A stretch of 24,425 bases of DNA from CAYNJF01 sp964397555 (GCA_964397555.1 CAYNJF010000035.1:1-24425); one strand, 5' to 3'; shown: positions 14,313 through 21,912, counted from the first letter of the stretch. The notes: generated from the sequence alone by a model not told the origin. A program made the numbers and translations.

Positions 14313-15671
14313 ATGTTTGAATCTCTCACAGAACGATTAAATAAGTCGCTTAAAAACCTTGTCGGAAAAGGAAAGTTAACTGACGAAAATATGCGTCAGA
14401 CTCTTAAAGAAGTGAAGAAGGCTTTATTAGAGGCCGATGTTTCTTTGGAGGTGGTAAAGGGCTTTATTAAGCGGGTGAATGAGAAAGCCAAGGGCGTTGA
14501 GGTCAAAGGCAAGATGACGCCAGCTCAGGCTGTGGTCAAGATTGTCAATGATGAGCTTGTGGCAGTCATGGGTGAGAGTCTTGCCAAGTTGGAGTTAAAG
14601 AGCTCTCCACCGGGTGTGATTTTGATGGCTGGCCTTCAAGGGGCGGGTAAGACCACGGCAACGGCTAAATTAGCTAAGTGGATGCAAGAGCGTGATGACA
14701 AGAAGGTCATGGTCGTCAGCTGTGACGTTTACCGTCCTGCTGCGATTGATCAATTAAAGACCGTGGCTGGTGAGGTTGGCGCTCATTACTTTGAAGATCG
14801 AGCCTTGACCAAGCCAGTTGATATTGCGTTAAAGGCGTATGAGCACGCTAAGCAGCAATTTATGGATTGGTTGATTGTGGATACGGCTGGCCGCTTGCAT
14901 GTGGATGAGGCCATGATGGTTGAGATCAAGGAGCTCAACCAATCGTTGAAGCCGTCAGAGACTTTGTTTGTGGTCGATGGCATGACCGGTCAGGATGCTG
15001 CCAATACGGCCAAAGCTTTTTCTGAGGCTCTTGATTTAACCGGTGTGATTGTCACTAAGTTGGATGGTGATGCCAGAGGTGGTGCCATTCTTTCGATCCG
15101 CCAGATTACTGGCAAGCCCATTAAGTTTGTCGGTATGGGCGAGAAGCTTGATGCTTTAGAGCCCTTTCATCCAGATAGGATGGCCTCTCGCATTCTTGGA
15201 ATGGGGGATGTGCTCTCTTTGGTCGAAGAGCTTGAGCGCAAGGTCGATAAAAAAGAAGCAGAGAAGCTCGCCAAAAAGATTGAGCGCGGAAGTGGCTTCA
15301 ATTTAGAAGATTTTCGTTCTCAGCTTCTGCAAATGCAGAATATGGGGGGGATGGGTGCTCTTATGGATAAGATGCCTGGCATGAGTGGTCTTAGTGAGCA
15401 GGTTAAGTCCAAGGCGGGCGACAAGAGCATGAATCAGATGTTGGCCATTATCAACTCAATGACTGTAAAAGAGCGCAAAAAGCCAGCGTTAATCCAGGGT
15501 TCGAGAAAGCGTCGTATTGCCATGGGTTCAGGCACAACCATTCAGGATGTGAATAAGCTTCTCAAGCAGTTTACTCAGATGCAGAAGATGATGAAGAAAG
15601 TTTCCAAGAAGGGCATGCATAAGATGATGCATCAAATGAAGGATATGTTACCCCCCGATCAGCTTGGTTGA
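14313..15671 (+). CDS. ffh: Signal recognition particle protein Ffh (SRP54)
   Basis: The GTPase that, with 4.5S RNA, binds signal sequences of nascent inner-membrane proteins and hands them to FtsY. The 452 residues contain the helical N domain (1-90), the G domain with P-loop GLQGAGKTT (107-115), SCDVYRPAAIDQL, DTAGR, TKLDGDARGGA and the closing GMGEKLDALEPF. The C-terminal Met-rich M domain (about 330-450) includes MQNMGGMGALMDKMPGM and the RNA-binding region with GSRKRRIAMGSGT. Length matches E. coli Ffh (453). Divergent from ypjD and upstream of rpsP, a widely conserved order. Confidence 0.98.
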   Translation: MFESLTERLNKSLKNLVGKGKLTDENMRQTLKEVKKALLEADVSLEVVKGFIKRVNEKAKGVEVKGKMTPAQAVVKIVNDELVAVMGESLAKLELKSSPPGVILMAGLQGAGKTTATAKLAKWMQERDDKKVMVVSCDVYRPAAIDQLKTVAGEVGAHYFEDRALTKPVDIALKAYEHAKQQFMDWLIVDTAGRLHVDEAMMVEIKELNQSLKPSETLFVVDGMTGQDAANTAKAFSEALDLTGVIVTKLDGDARGGAILSIRQITGKPIKFVGMGEKLDALEPFHPDRMASRILGMGDVLSLVEELERKVDKKEAEKLAKKIERGSGFNLEDFRSQLLQMQNMGGMGALMDKMPGMSGLSEQVKSKAGDKSMNQMLAIINSMTVKERKKPALIQGSRKRRIAMGSGTTIQDVNKLLKQFTQMQKMMKKVSKKGMHKMMHQMKDMLPPDQLG

Positions 15672-15686
15672 TTGAATAACTTATGG

Positions 15687-15710
15687 TTTTGGGTGTCAAA
15701 CACCCTAAAA
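15687..15710 (+). terminator. Hairpin after ffh, terminator uncertain
   Basis: GGGTGT-CAA-ACACCC is a 6-base-pair stem extended by flanking TTTT/AAAA pairing with one bulged T. It begins 16 bases after the ffh stop. No U tract follows directly, so transcription may pass into rpsP; a partial terminator or a processing site is possible. Confidence 0.4.
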
Positions 15711-15737
15711 AGGCCTCAGTTTTTCATCTAAGCCTGG

Positions 15738-15766
15738 TTTCCAACCGGAATGTTTTAGCGTACAAT
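15738..15766 (+). promoter_or_regulatory. Promoter for the rpsP-rimM-trmD-rplS operon
   Basis: TTTCCA, 17 bases, TACAAT, about 80 bases before the rpsP start. This gives a leader of roughly 75 bases. The position within the 175-base ffh/rpsP gap fits a separate promoter for the ribosomal-protein operon. Confidence 0.6.
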
Positions 15767-15846
15767 GAACACCCTTTTGGTCAATGGGCCCAGATGTCCT
15801 GTTGCTCAAAAGAAAGTTAACCAAATAAATTCAAACGAGGATATCA

Positions 15847-16119
15847 ATGGTTGTAATCCGTTTAGCGCGTGGTGGTGCTAAGAAGAAGCCTTTTTACCAT
15901 GTCGTAGTTGCCGACAAGCGCGACAGTCGTGACGGCCGTTTCATCGAGCGTGTGGGTTTCTTTAACCCTGTGGCACGTGGTAAAGAAGTCAAGCTACGCA
16001 TGACTCGTGATCGCATTCAATACTGGTTGGACCAAGGCGCTCAACCTTCGACTCGAGTTGCGACTTTGATTGCTCAATGGGATAAGAATCCTGCTGCGAG
16101 CGAGCAAGAGGCGGCTTAA
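15847..16119 (+). CDS. rpsP: 30S ribosomal protein S16
   Basis: A 90-residue S16: MVVIRLARGGAKKKPFYHVVVADKRDSRDGRFIERVGFFNP is the family N-terminus, followed by the RIQYWLDQGAQPS motif. S16 is an early-binding 30S assembly protein. Start ATG with AGGA eight bases before. First gene of the S16-RimM-TrmD-L19 operon; the rimM start codon directly follows its stop. Confidence 0.98.
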   Translation: MVVIRLARGGAKKKPFYHVVVADKRDSRDGRFIERVGFFNPVARGKEVKLRMTRDRIQYWLDQGAQPSTRVATLIAQWDKNPAASEQEAA

Positions 16120-16650
16120 GTGATAGTGCTCAAAGAGCAGGCTATTGAAGAGCCTATGCTCTGCATCGGTAAAGTCGGCGCCCCATGGGGGGTCAAAGGA
16201 TTCGTTCGTGTTTCCAGCTTTACCGAAGACCCAGAAAGTATCTTGGAATACCAGCCTTTGTGGTTAAACCGTAAAGGCATGTGGTCTGAGTGTGACATTG
16301 AAGAATACAAGGTCACGCCCAAAGCTATCTATGTGCGATTTGCTGGTATTGATGATCGAAGTGAGGCTGAAAAATTAACTCACCTCGACATTTATATGCC
16401 GAAGTCATGTTTGCCAGAGTGTGGTCCAAGTCAGTATTACTGGACGGATCTCGAAGGGCTTAAAGTATACGACACTCAGGACGAGCTGCTTGGTGTCTGT
16501 GAGTATCTTTATGCAACCCCCGCTTATGACAACATGGTTGTCGCCAAAGAAAAGAAAAAAGTTCACATTCCTTTTGTGATGGATAAATTCGTCAAAGGTG
16601 TGGACGTGGAACAAGGACGAATCACGGTGGACTGGGCGTTTAGCGACTAG
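16120..16650 (+). CDS. rimM: 16S rRNA processing factor RimM
   Basis: A 176-residue 30S maturation factor that binds S19. The N-terminal RimM barrel begins CIGKVGAPWGVKGFVRV (about 15-31), and the C-terminal PRC-barrel includes YYWTDLEGLKVYD (near 106) and the closing HIPFVMDKFVKGVD with VDW. The start is GTG immediately after the rpsP TAA, eight bases after GAGG in the rpsP tail; another GTG two codons on is an alternative. Length is normal. Confidence 0.95.
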   Translation: MIVLKEQAIEEPMLCIGKVGAPWGVKGFVRVSSFTEDPESILEYQPLWLNRKGMWSECDIEEYKVTPKAIYVRFAGIDDRSEAEKLTHLDIYMPKSCLPECGPSQYYWTDLEGLKVYDTQDELLGVCEYLYATPAYDNMVVAKEKKKVHIPFVMDKFVKGVDVEQGRITVDWAFSD

Positions 16651-16652
16651 CC

Positions 16653-17354
16653 ATGTGGGTCGGTGTTGTTACTTTGTTCCCTCAGTTGGTGGCCTCTTAT
16701 TTTGAGCAGGGCATTATGGCCCGGGCTAAAAATGAGGGTCTGCTAGAGCTTGCGTTCGTGAATCCTAGGGATTTAACTACGGATGCCCATCAAACGGTGG
16801 ACGATAAACCGTTCGGTGGTGGTCCTGGCATGGTTTTGAAGCCAGAGCCGTTGGACCGAGCTGTTCGAGTAGCCAAACTCAGGTGCCCAGTTGATAACCC
16901 CAAAGTGGTTATGCTGAGCCCCAGTGGCAGGCGACTTGATCAGTCCTTAGTGACTGATTTAAAAGACGAGGCACTCATTTTCGTTTGTGGACGTTATGAG
17001 GGCATCGATCAAAGATTTATTGATGAGCATGTGGATTTAGAAGTCTCCATTGGAGATTACGTGCTCTCAGGGGGCGAGCTCGGTGCTTTGGTCATGATAG
17101 ACAGCATCGCACGTTTGCTACCCGGTGTACTGGGTCAACAACACTCTTTAGATACCGAATCGTTCAGCGACGAACTGAATGGTGGACTTGAGGGACCTCA
17201 GTACACAAGACCAAGCGTCTATAAAGGACGCCGGGTCCCCGATGTATTAGTCAGTGGCAACCATAAAGCCATTGAGCAGTGGCGGCTGAGCCAAGCTTTA
17301 GAAAAGACAGCTCAGGTGCGCCCCGATTTGTTGGTGGATGATAAAAGCCAATAG
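16653..17354 (+). CDS. trmD: tRNA (guanine-N1)-methyltransferase TrmD
   Basis: A SPOUT-class methyltransferase that makes m1G37 in tRNA with SAM. The 233 residues show VVTLFPQL at the start, the FGGGPGMVLKPEP motif at about 54-66, CGRYEGIDQRFI, and the trefoil-knot SAM-binding segment SIGDYVLSGGE. The C-terminal domain includes EGPQYTRPSVYKGRRVPDVL. It starts two bases after rimM with little ribosome site of its own, which suggests coupling to rimM translation. Confidence 0.98.
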   Translation: MWVGVVTLFPQLVASYFEQGIMARAKNEGLLELAFVNPRDLTTDAHQTVDDKPFGGGPGMVLKPEPLDRAVRVAKLRCPVDNPKVVMLSPSGRRLDQSLVTDLKDEALIFVCGRYEGIDQRFIDEHVDLEVSIGDYVLSGGELGALVMIDSIARLLPGVLGQQHSLDTESFSDELNGGLEGPQYTRPSVYKGRRVPDVLVSGNHKAIEQWRLSQALEKTAQVRPDLLVDDKSQ

Positions 17355-17400
17355 ATCGAGATAACCAAATGACAAGATTTTCAGTAAGAGGAGCCACGTT

Positions 17401-17832
17401 GTGAGCACAGTCATTCAAGAAATCGAAAATGAGCAGTTAAGACACGATACCCCGACATTCAGCTCCGGTGACACCGTAGTGGTTTGGGTAAAAGTAAAAG
17501 AAGGTAACCGTGAGCGTCTACAGGCGTTTGAAGGTGTGGTCATTGCGATCAAAAACCGTGGTCTTCACTCTTCTTTCACGGTTCGTAAGACCTCTCACAG
17601 TGAAGGTGTTGAGCGTGTTTTCCAAACTCACTCTCCACTGATTGACCGCATCGAAGTTAAGCGTCACGGTAAGACTCGTCAAGCACGTTTATTCTATCTC
17701 CGTGAGCGTTCTGGTCGTTCAGCTCGTATTAAAGAAGATTTGGGAAGACGTGCTAAATTGGCCGCTAAAGCTGAGAAAGCACCTAAAGCGGCACCTAAGG
17801 CTCAAGAGCCTAAGGACAGCGCTGAAGATTAA
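17401..17832 (+). CDS. rplS: 50S ribosomal protein L19 with C-terminal extension
   Basis: A 143-residue L19. The core (1-115) has FSSGDTVVVWVKVKEG, QAFEGVVIAIKNRG, FTVRKTSHSEGVERVF and the basic LFYLRERSGRSARIKE. E. coli L19 ends near residue 115; here about 25 more residues rich in Lys, Ala and Pro (AEKAPKAAPKAQEPKDSAED) follow, resembling low-complexity tails on ribosomal proteins of some other gammaproteobacteria. The start is GTG, seven bases after AGGAG. A strong terminator lies 35 bases after the stop, inside the next gene. Confidence 0.97.
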   Translation: MSTVIQEIENEQLRHDTPTFSSGDTVVVWVKVKEGNRERLQAFEGVVIAIKNRGLHSSFTVRKTSHSEGVERVFQTHSPLIDRIEVKRHGKTRQARLFYLRERSGRSARIKEDLGRRAKLAAKAEKAPKAAPKAQEPKDSAED

Positions 17833-17837
17833 TCTTC

Positions 17838-18302
17838 ATGTTTGATGCTATTGTATCAACACCTTTAGGGCCGTTAGGAGTCGAGTGCACTCCTACGGCC
17901 CTTTTTAGTTTGGATTGGTTGCATCAAGACCATCCGATTCAATCACCATCCTCGAGCATCTCGGCTCAAGTCAGCCATTGGGTCCAGTCTTACTTTAATG
18001 ATCCTAACACCCCGGTTCCCTTTGAGATTGATGCCAGTCTTACGCCCCACCAACAAAAAGTGTTTGATGTCTTGATGGCCACCAAGCCTGGCCAAGTCTT
18101 AACCTATGGCCAGATTGCTAAGTTATGTCAGTCGAGCCCTCGAGCGGTGGGAGGGGCCTTGCGCGCCAATCCTGTGCCTTTGGTCATTCCTTGTCACCGA
18201 GTGATTGCTGCGGCAGGGTTAGGAGGTTTTATGGGAGCCAAAGTTGGCAGACCCATGGAGATAAAGCGCACGTTGTTGACGCATGAAGGTTATGGTTGCT
18301 AA
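17838..18302 (+). CDS. ogt: Methylated-DNA-[protein]-cysteine S-methyltransferase
   Basis: A 154-residue suicide DNA-repair protein that takes O6-methyl groups from guanine. The active-site motif IPCHRVI has acceptor Cys119; the helix-turn-helix region has Tyr90 (LTYGQIA) and the arginine-finger region RAVGGALRANP (102-112, Arg109). A short N-terminal ribonuclease-H-like domain precedes it, as in Ogt. The start is six bases after the rplS stop with no clear ribosome site of its own. Codons 10-23 also encode the strong intrinsic terminator of the ribosomal operon (17867-17907), so full-length ogt transcription from rpsP should be reduced. No separate promoter is obvious. The family assignment is firm. 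Confidence 0.92.
   Translation: MFDAIVSTPLGPLGVECTPTALFSLDWLHQDHPIQSPSSSISAQVSHWVQSYFNDPNTPVPFEIDASLTPHQQKVFDVLMATKPGQVLTYGQIAKLCQSSPRAVGGALRANPVPLVIPCHRVIAAAGLGGFMGAKVGRPMEIKRTLLTHEGYGC
17867..17907 (+). terminator. Intrinsic terminator of the ribosomal operon, inside ogt
   Basis: AGGGCCG (17867-17873), a bulged T and TAGGAGT pair with ACTCCTA and CGGCCCT (17889-17902): 14 base pairs around a seven-base loop. TTTT follows at 17903-17906. It lies 34 bases after the rplS stop but within the N-terminal coding sequence of ogt. Confidence 0.82.
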
Positions 18303-18314
18303 GTTAATCAGCTA

Positions 18315-18347
18315 TCCCTTAAGATTGAAAAAAATAAACATAAGGGA
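18315..18347 (+). repeat. Inverted repeat spanning the dsbC ribosome site
   Basis: TCCCTTA (18315-18321) and TAAGGGA (18341-18347) are perfect complements with a 19-base A/T-rich loop. The right arm is the dsbC Shine-Dalgarno (AAGGGAAA, eight bases before the ATG), so the mRNA stem could modulate dsbC translation. The stem is short and the loop long. Confidence 0.35.
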
Positions 18348-18353
18348 AACTGC

Positions 18354-19091
18354 ATGCGCGCCATATCTTTCGTCCTTGGTTGTATCTTAAGTGTATCTGT
18401 CTTTGCGGAAGTGAGCCCGGAGGTAAAAGGCAAGATTGAAAAGGCATTCAAGTCTTCGCTGCCTTCACTGTCCATCGACAACATCCAAAAAAGCCCTATC
18501 CATAATCTTTATGAAATCACCTCAGGTCCAGTCATCATCTATGCGACCGAAGATGGGAAGTTTGCTATCTCTGGAGATATTTTAGACTTGTCGGATGGAG
18601 AGACAAACATCACAGAAAACGCTCGCAAGAGTGCACGTTTGAACGCGCTTAAACTCTTAGGTGAAGATAACATGGTGGTGTACGCGGCTGAAAAGCCTCG
18701 TCATGAGATAACCGTGTTTACCGACATTGATTGCACTTATTGCCGTAAGTTCCATGCCCAGATGGAAGAGATGAACAAAAAAGGCATTAGCGTACGCTAC
18801 CTTGCTTTTCCCCGCACTGGTACCAAAAGCACGTCCTTTGAAAAAGCCGTTCATGTTTGGTGTTCAGACGATAAAAAGGCCGCCATGGATGAAGCCAAAG
18901 CCGGTAAAAAACCAGATATCGCACTTTGCGAACAAAACAAAGTTGCAGATATGTTCCATTTAGGCGTAATGGCTGGCGTGACAGGGACTCCCACCGTGAT
19001 TTTGCAAGATGGAACCATGGTGCCTGGTTATTATGATCCACAAGCGTTAATGCAAGTGCTCAAGCAAACCAAGCAACCCTCTTTAAACTAA
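18354..19091 (+). CDS. dsbC: Periplasmic thiol:disulfide isomerase DsbC
   Basis: A 245-residue exported protein. The signal peptide MRAISFVLGCILSVSVFA is cut before EVSPE. The N-terminal dimerisation domain (about 25-85) has the DsbC-type YEITSGPVIIYATEDGKF strand. The thioredoxin domain carries catalytic Cys127-Thr-Tyr-Cys130 after VFTDIDC, and the cis-Pro213 loop TGTPTVIL. Cys170 and Cys192 match the second, structural disulfide of DsbC. DsbC isomerises wrong disulfides in the periplasm and is kept reduced by DsbD. Length is close to E. coli DsbC. Its ribosome site AAGGGAAA is part of an inverted repeat. Confidence 0.94.
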   Translation: MRAISFVLGCILSVSVFAEVSPEVKGKIEKAFKSSLPSLSIDNIQKSPIHNLYEITSGPVIIYATEDGKFAISGDILDLSDGETNITENARKSARLNALKLLGEDNMVVYAAEKPRHEITVFTDIDCTYCRKFHAQMEEMNKKGISVRYLAFPRTGTKSTSFEKAVHVWCSDDKKAAMDEAKAGKKPDIALCEQNKVADMFHLGVMAGVTGTPTVILQDGTMVPGYYDPQALMQVLKQTKQPSLN

Positions 19092-19102
19092 ACGAGCGTG
19101 GT

Positions 19103-19486
19103 TTAAGTCAGAGCTTGGATTCTTTTGTTAAGCACGAGAATCAGTTGGCTCACCTCTTGGTGAGCCGACGACTCATCCGAAAATGCGCCTTCAGTGAGCG
19201 TTAAAGCACGAGACAACGATTGGGTACGAGACTCAAGCTCTTTCGCAATTTGCGGATTCCCTCTTGGCTCATTCTTGAAATCCTCTAAGAAGCGCTCCAT
19301 TCGAAGTTTTAAGGTAGGAACCATCGAAGCAAGCGTAGTTTCTCCTTCGTCAATGCTTGCTTTAGCATCGTAATACGCCGTTTCTTCTCTCGGGGTTTTA
19401 GGTTGACCCCAGTGATGTAACCAGTCCAGGTAAGCGTGAGTTTCATACAAGCAGTCCTTGCGTGTGATTTGAATGCCTTGTTCCAT
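19103..19486 (-). CDS. Small helical protein of unknown function
   Basis: A 127-residue, probably all-helical soluble protein that I do not recognise. It has no signal peptide or membrane segment. Notable parts are an aromatic N-terminal stretch (ETHAYLDWLHHWGQP, from about residue 15) and heptad-like helices in the second half (ELESRTQSLSRALTLTEG and QEVSQLILVLNKRIQAL) that could pair as a helical hairpin. A ribosome site (AAGGCAATTAACT) precedes the ATG, and the codon pattern and composition look genuine. It converges with dsbC (11-base gap) and is divergent from the alpha/beta hydrolase across a region with repeated GTGAA half-sites. No function can be assigned. Confidence 0.65.
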   Translation of the reverse strand: MEQGIQITRKDCLYETHAYLDWLHHWGQPKTPREETAYYDAKASIDEGETTLASMVPTLKLRMERFLEDFKNEPRGNPQIAKELESRTQSLSRALTLTEGAFSDESSAHQEVSQLILVLNKRIQALT

Positions 19487-19510
19487 AGTTAATTGCCTTA
19501 ATTGACTTGC

Positions 19511-19597
19511 TTCACTGATTGAAAATAGATAGAGTATTTTTCACAAAGGAAAATGTGAATGTTGCGATTAAACGTGAACCAATGAGTGATAGTTCAC
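19511..19597. promoter_or_regulatory. Cluster of GTGAA/TTCAC half-sites between divergent genes
   Basis: Five copies of TTCAC or its complement GTGAA occur at 19511, 19540, 19555, 19574 and 19593. The 19540/19555 pair forms TTCACA-N8-TGTGAA around an A/T-rich centre, and the 19574/19593 pair forms GTGAAC-N12-GTTCAC; the last three start 19 bases apart. They lie in the 176-base gap between the 127-aa gene and the alpha/beta hydrolase gene, suggesting an operator for one or both. No clear -35/-10 pair was found. Confidence 0.4.
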
Positions 19598-19668
19598 ACG
19601 CACACTCTACCATTCCTACTTTCCATGATAAAGCGTAACTCAAATACCAATCAACGCTTGGAGTGTTT

Positions 19669-20943
19669 ATGAATCCAATTAAATGGGCGATAGGTCATAC
19701 TCTTTCTCTTCTTGTGATCCCTGCACAAAAGCGTAAGGATAATCCAAACCGTAAAGCCGCAAGAGAAAAGCTGCATCATAAAGACATTTACATGGAAAGA
19801 CTTTCATTGCCTTCGTCAGGTGGGGCTCTTATTGATGGTAAATTGTTTTATAAAGATGGCTCAAAGCGAAATAAAGTGCTTGTTTTTGCGAATGGGAATG
19901 GGGACGGGTACGAGCGCTACGTAGGGGTTTTTTATAAATTTGCGAGACTTTTTTCAAACTCATTAGTGGTTTCATTTAATTTTCGAAACGTTTATGAAAG
20001 CAAAGGCATCCCCCACAGTGCTCAAGATTGGGTGGATGATACGCATGCGGTTTTAGACCATCTTAAGGGTTTGGGTTTTAGAAATGATCAAATCGTGGTG
20101 GTGGGCCATTCGATGGGAGCCGCCATCTCTACCATGGCCGTGGCTCAGCGATTTAAAAAAGACAAAAAAGAAAACCCACAAGCAACAAGCATTCGTCTTA
20201 TCAATCATCGCTCTTTTTCCAATTTGATGGAACAAATCATGTATTCGGAACTGAACAAAACCATTTGTTCGTTCATCAATATACCCTTGTATGCCACCCT
20301 TGCAAGCCTTATCGGCTTTGCAAGTTCATCTTTGGGGTTGGTGGCGGCTACCGGTTCTATGATCATGGCCTCGAGTGCCCTAATTGGCATAGGGGTGGGG
20401 GCCGTTGGTTTACTCCATCCTTCATTGACGTTCCATTTGCTTCGAGGGCCTTTGACGTTGCTGTGCTTACTCTGTTTTGGAAAAATGGATGCGCAGAGTG
20501 CCTATGAAAGTCTCCCGAATGATGCCAAGGACTTTATGGTGGTTCGTAACGACTCGCGGATTAAATACGAGTCGGGCTTATACTACTCGATTAAACATGC
20601 TCATGATAAAACCATTCAGCATCACGCCACGTGCATCGCTAAGATCGAGAATGAACTTGAAGATTCTGATGACCTGGGCCAATCAAAAAGACATGCATTA
20701 ACCGTAAGTTTAAACAATCACTATAATGAGCTTTTAAATCTTAAAGACTGTAAACTCAAGCATTGGGCGCGCAACGATGGACACTTAGCGCATAACGACC
20801 GGCTTGTACGATTGACCACGTATCATCCACTTCGTGCTAATGACTTTAAGCACGCGAAGCCCGAAGAGTACAAAGACATCGGCCATATTCATGGTCGAGA
20901 GGTTTTGGAAAACAAAATAAGACGATTTTTTCGACATGGCTAG
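19669..20943 (+). CDS. Alpha/beta hydrolase with internal membrane segments, effector-like
   Basis: A 424-residue serine-hydrolase-fold protein. The core strand/loop VLVFANGNGDGYERY (70-84) and VSFNFRNVYESKG lead to the nucleophile elbow GHSMGA with Ser148. After NHRSFSNL (179-186), two to three hydrophobic segments (about 204-270, for example ATLASLIGFASSSLGLV and ALIGIGVGAVGLL) are inserted, then the fold resumes with a likely acid Asp295 (VVRNDSRI) and a catalytic His372 or His375 (DGHLAHND). A Lys/His-rich tail follows. The general plan recalls SidB/SdbA-type lipase-like proteins of Legionella, a resemblance I cannot test here. No signal peptide is evident; residues 7-18 are mildly hydrophobic. 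I start at ATG 19669, after TTGGAG, not at the in-frame GTG at 19663. The substrate is unknown. Confidence 0.75.
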   Translation: MNPIKWAIGHTLSLLVIPAQKRKDNPNRKAAREKLHHKDIYMERLSLPSSGGALIDGKLFYKDGSKRNKVLVFANGNGDGYERYVGVFYKFARLFSNSLVVSFNFRNVYESKGIPHSAQDWVDDTHAVLDHLKGLGFRNDQIVVVGHSMGAAISTMAVAQRFKKDKKENPQATSIRLINHRSFSNLMEQIMYSELNKTICSFINIPLYATLASLIGFASSSLGLVAATGSMIMASSALIGIGVGAVGLLHPSLTFHLLRGPLTLLCLLCFGKMDAQSAYESLPNDAKDFMVVRNDSRIKYESGLYYSIKHAHDKTIQHHATCIAKIENELEDSDDLGQSKRHALTVSLNNHYNELLNLKDCKLKHWARNDGHLAHNDRLVRLTTYHPLRANDFKHAKPEEYKDIGHIHGREVLENKIRRFFRHG

Positions 20944-20946
20944 TCG

Positions 20947-21912
20947 TTAGGCTGAATCTGAGCGCTGGTTGCTTTGTATCATTTGTTCTAAGGCGTTTTT
21001 GCATGGCGCGTACTCGACCCCAAGTTCTTCAGTGGTTAATTGATTATCTAAACCTTGAGTCATATGCGCTAGATAGACACCCGCTAAGGTTGCGATAGGT
21101 CCCGACTCTTTTAAATAGGCAAGCTGCTCATCAAAAAACGCGCCTCCCATGGCTAACCAATAGGGGGCTTTTATTTTTGGCATGGGTTGGTTGCACATTT
21201 GGCTTAACTGCTCAAACAAAGCTTTGATGCTGATGCACTCGCTGACGGCAACATAGTGGCGATTATCAGGCCCATCCATCGCCTTTAACGTAATTTTAGC
21301 CACATCGTTCACGTCAATAAAACCAATTTGACCATCCATGTAACCTTTGATCTTGCCATCCATAAATGCTTTGAGCATGGCCACAAAGGGTGCTTGCTGC
21401 TGAGTTGGCCCCAAAGGGACGCCCGGATGGATGATGGTGGCTTTAAGACCTTGTTCTCTGGCTTGTCGAATGCAGTCATCCGCTTTCCATTTGGATTGGC
21501 AATATACCCCTTTCATGTCTTTTAAGCTGGGATGATTGTCCTCTTTGATGATTCGGTGATTAGGACCGATCAAGGTACAATCTGAACTGATATGAATAAG
21601 TTTAGGGACTTGGTTTTTGAGACAGGCCTCCGCCACGTTCAGCGTGCCTTGAACGTTGACGTGCTCAATGTCTTTGTTCATTCGAGCCCATAAATTAGGG
21701 TTGGCGGCACTATGAATCACGACATCTTGACCTTTGCAGGCGTAGATAACTTCATTGGGTTTCAATATGTTTCCATAGACAAAGCGATAATCGACATCCC
21801 CCTCGGGTCGCTCAATGTCTAAGACAGTCACTTCGTGGCCATCTTCAAGGGCTTTTTGAACAATCGCGCGGCCAATGAATCCTTGACCACCAGTAATCAG
21901 TAATTTAGCCAT
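20947..21912 (-). CDS. hpnA: NAD-dependent epimerase/dehydratase-like protein, HpnA type
   Basis: A 321-residue atypical short-chain dehydrogenase/epimerase. The NAD(P)-binding motif GGQGFIG (8-14) is followed by a basic/acidic switch (VLDIERPEG); catalytic residues are the Ser-Ser of HISSDCTLIGP and YCQSK (Tyr-x-x-x-Lys). HpnA is a hopanoid-cluster gene whose exact step is unclear in most species; the link here comes from the adjacent hpnH and hpnN-like genes plus the fold. Start: ATG 21912, overlapping the hpnH stop by eight bases; a TTG three codons upstream is less likely. Converges with the hydrolase with a three-base gap. Other nucleotide-sugar epimerase roles are possible. Confidence 0.72.
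   Translation of the reverse strand: MAKLLITGGQGFIGRAIVQKALEDGHEVTVLDIERPEGDVDYRFVYGNILKPNEVIYACKGQDVVIHSAANPNLWARMNKDIEHVNVQGTLNVAEACLKNQVPKLIHISSDCTLIGPNHRIIKEDNHPSLKDMKGVYCQSKWKADDCIRQAREQGLKATIIHPGVPLGPTQQQAPFVAMLKAFMDGKIKGYMDGQIGFIDVNDVAKITLKAMDGPDNRHYVAVSECISIKALFEQLSQMCNQPMPKIKAPYWLAMGGAFFDEQLAYLKESGPIATLAGVYLAHMTQGLDNQLTTEELGVEYAPCKNALEQMIQSNQRSDSA

Noticed and set aside
19076..19140. Possible dsbC terminator (CCAAGC...GCTTGG with an inner TTAAAC/GTTTAA)
   Set aside because: The arms are short, A/T-rich or far apart, and the following T run (TTCTTTT) is interrupted.
19540..19597. CRP-cAMP site in the half-site cluster
   Set aside because: The CRP consensus is TGTGA-N6-TCACA; here the first pair is in the opposite order and the second has the wrong spacing.
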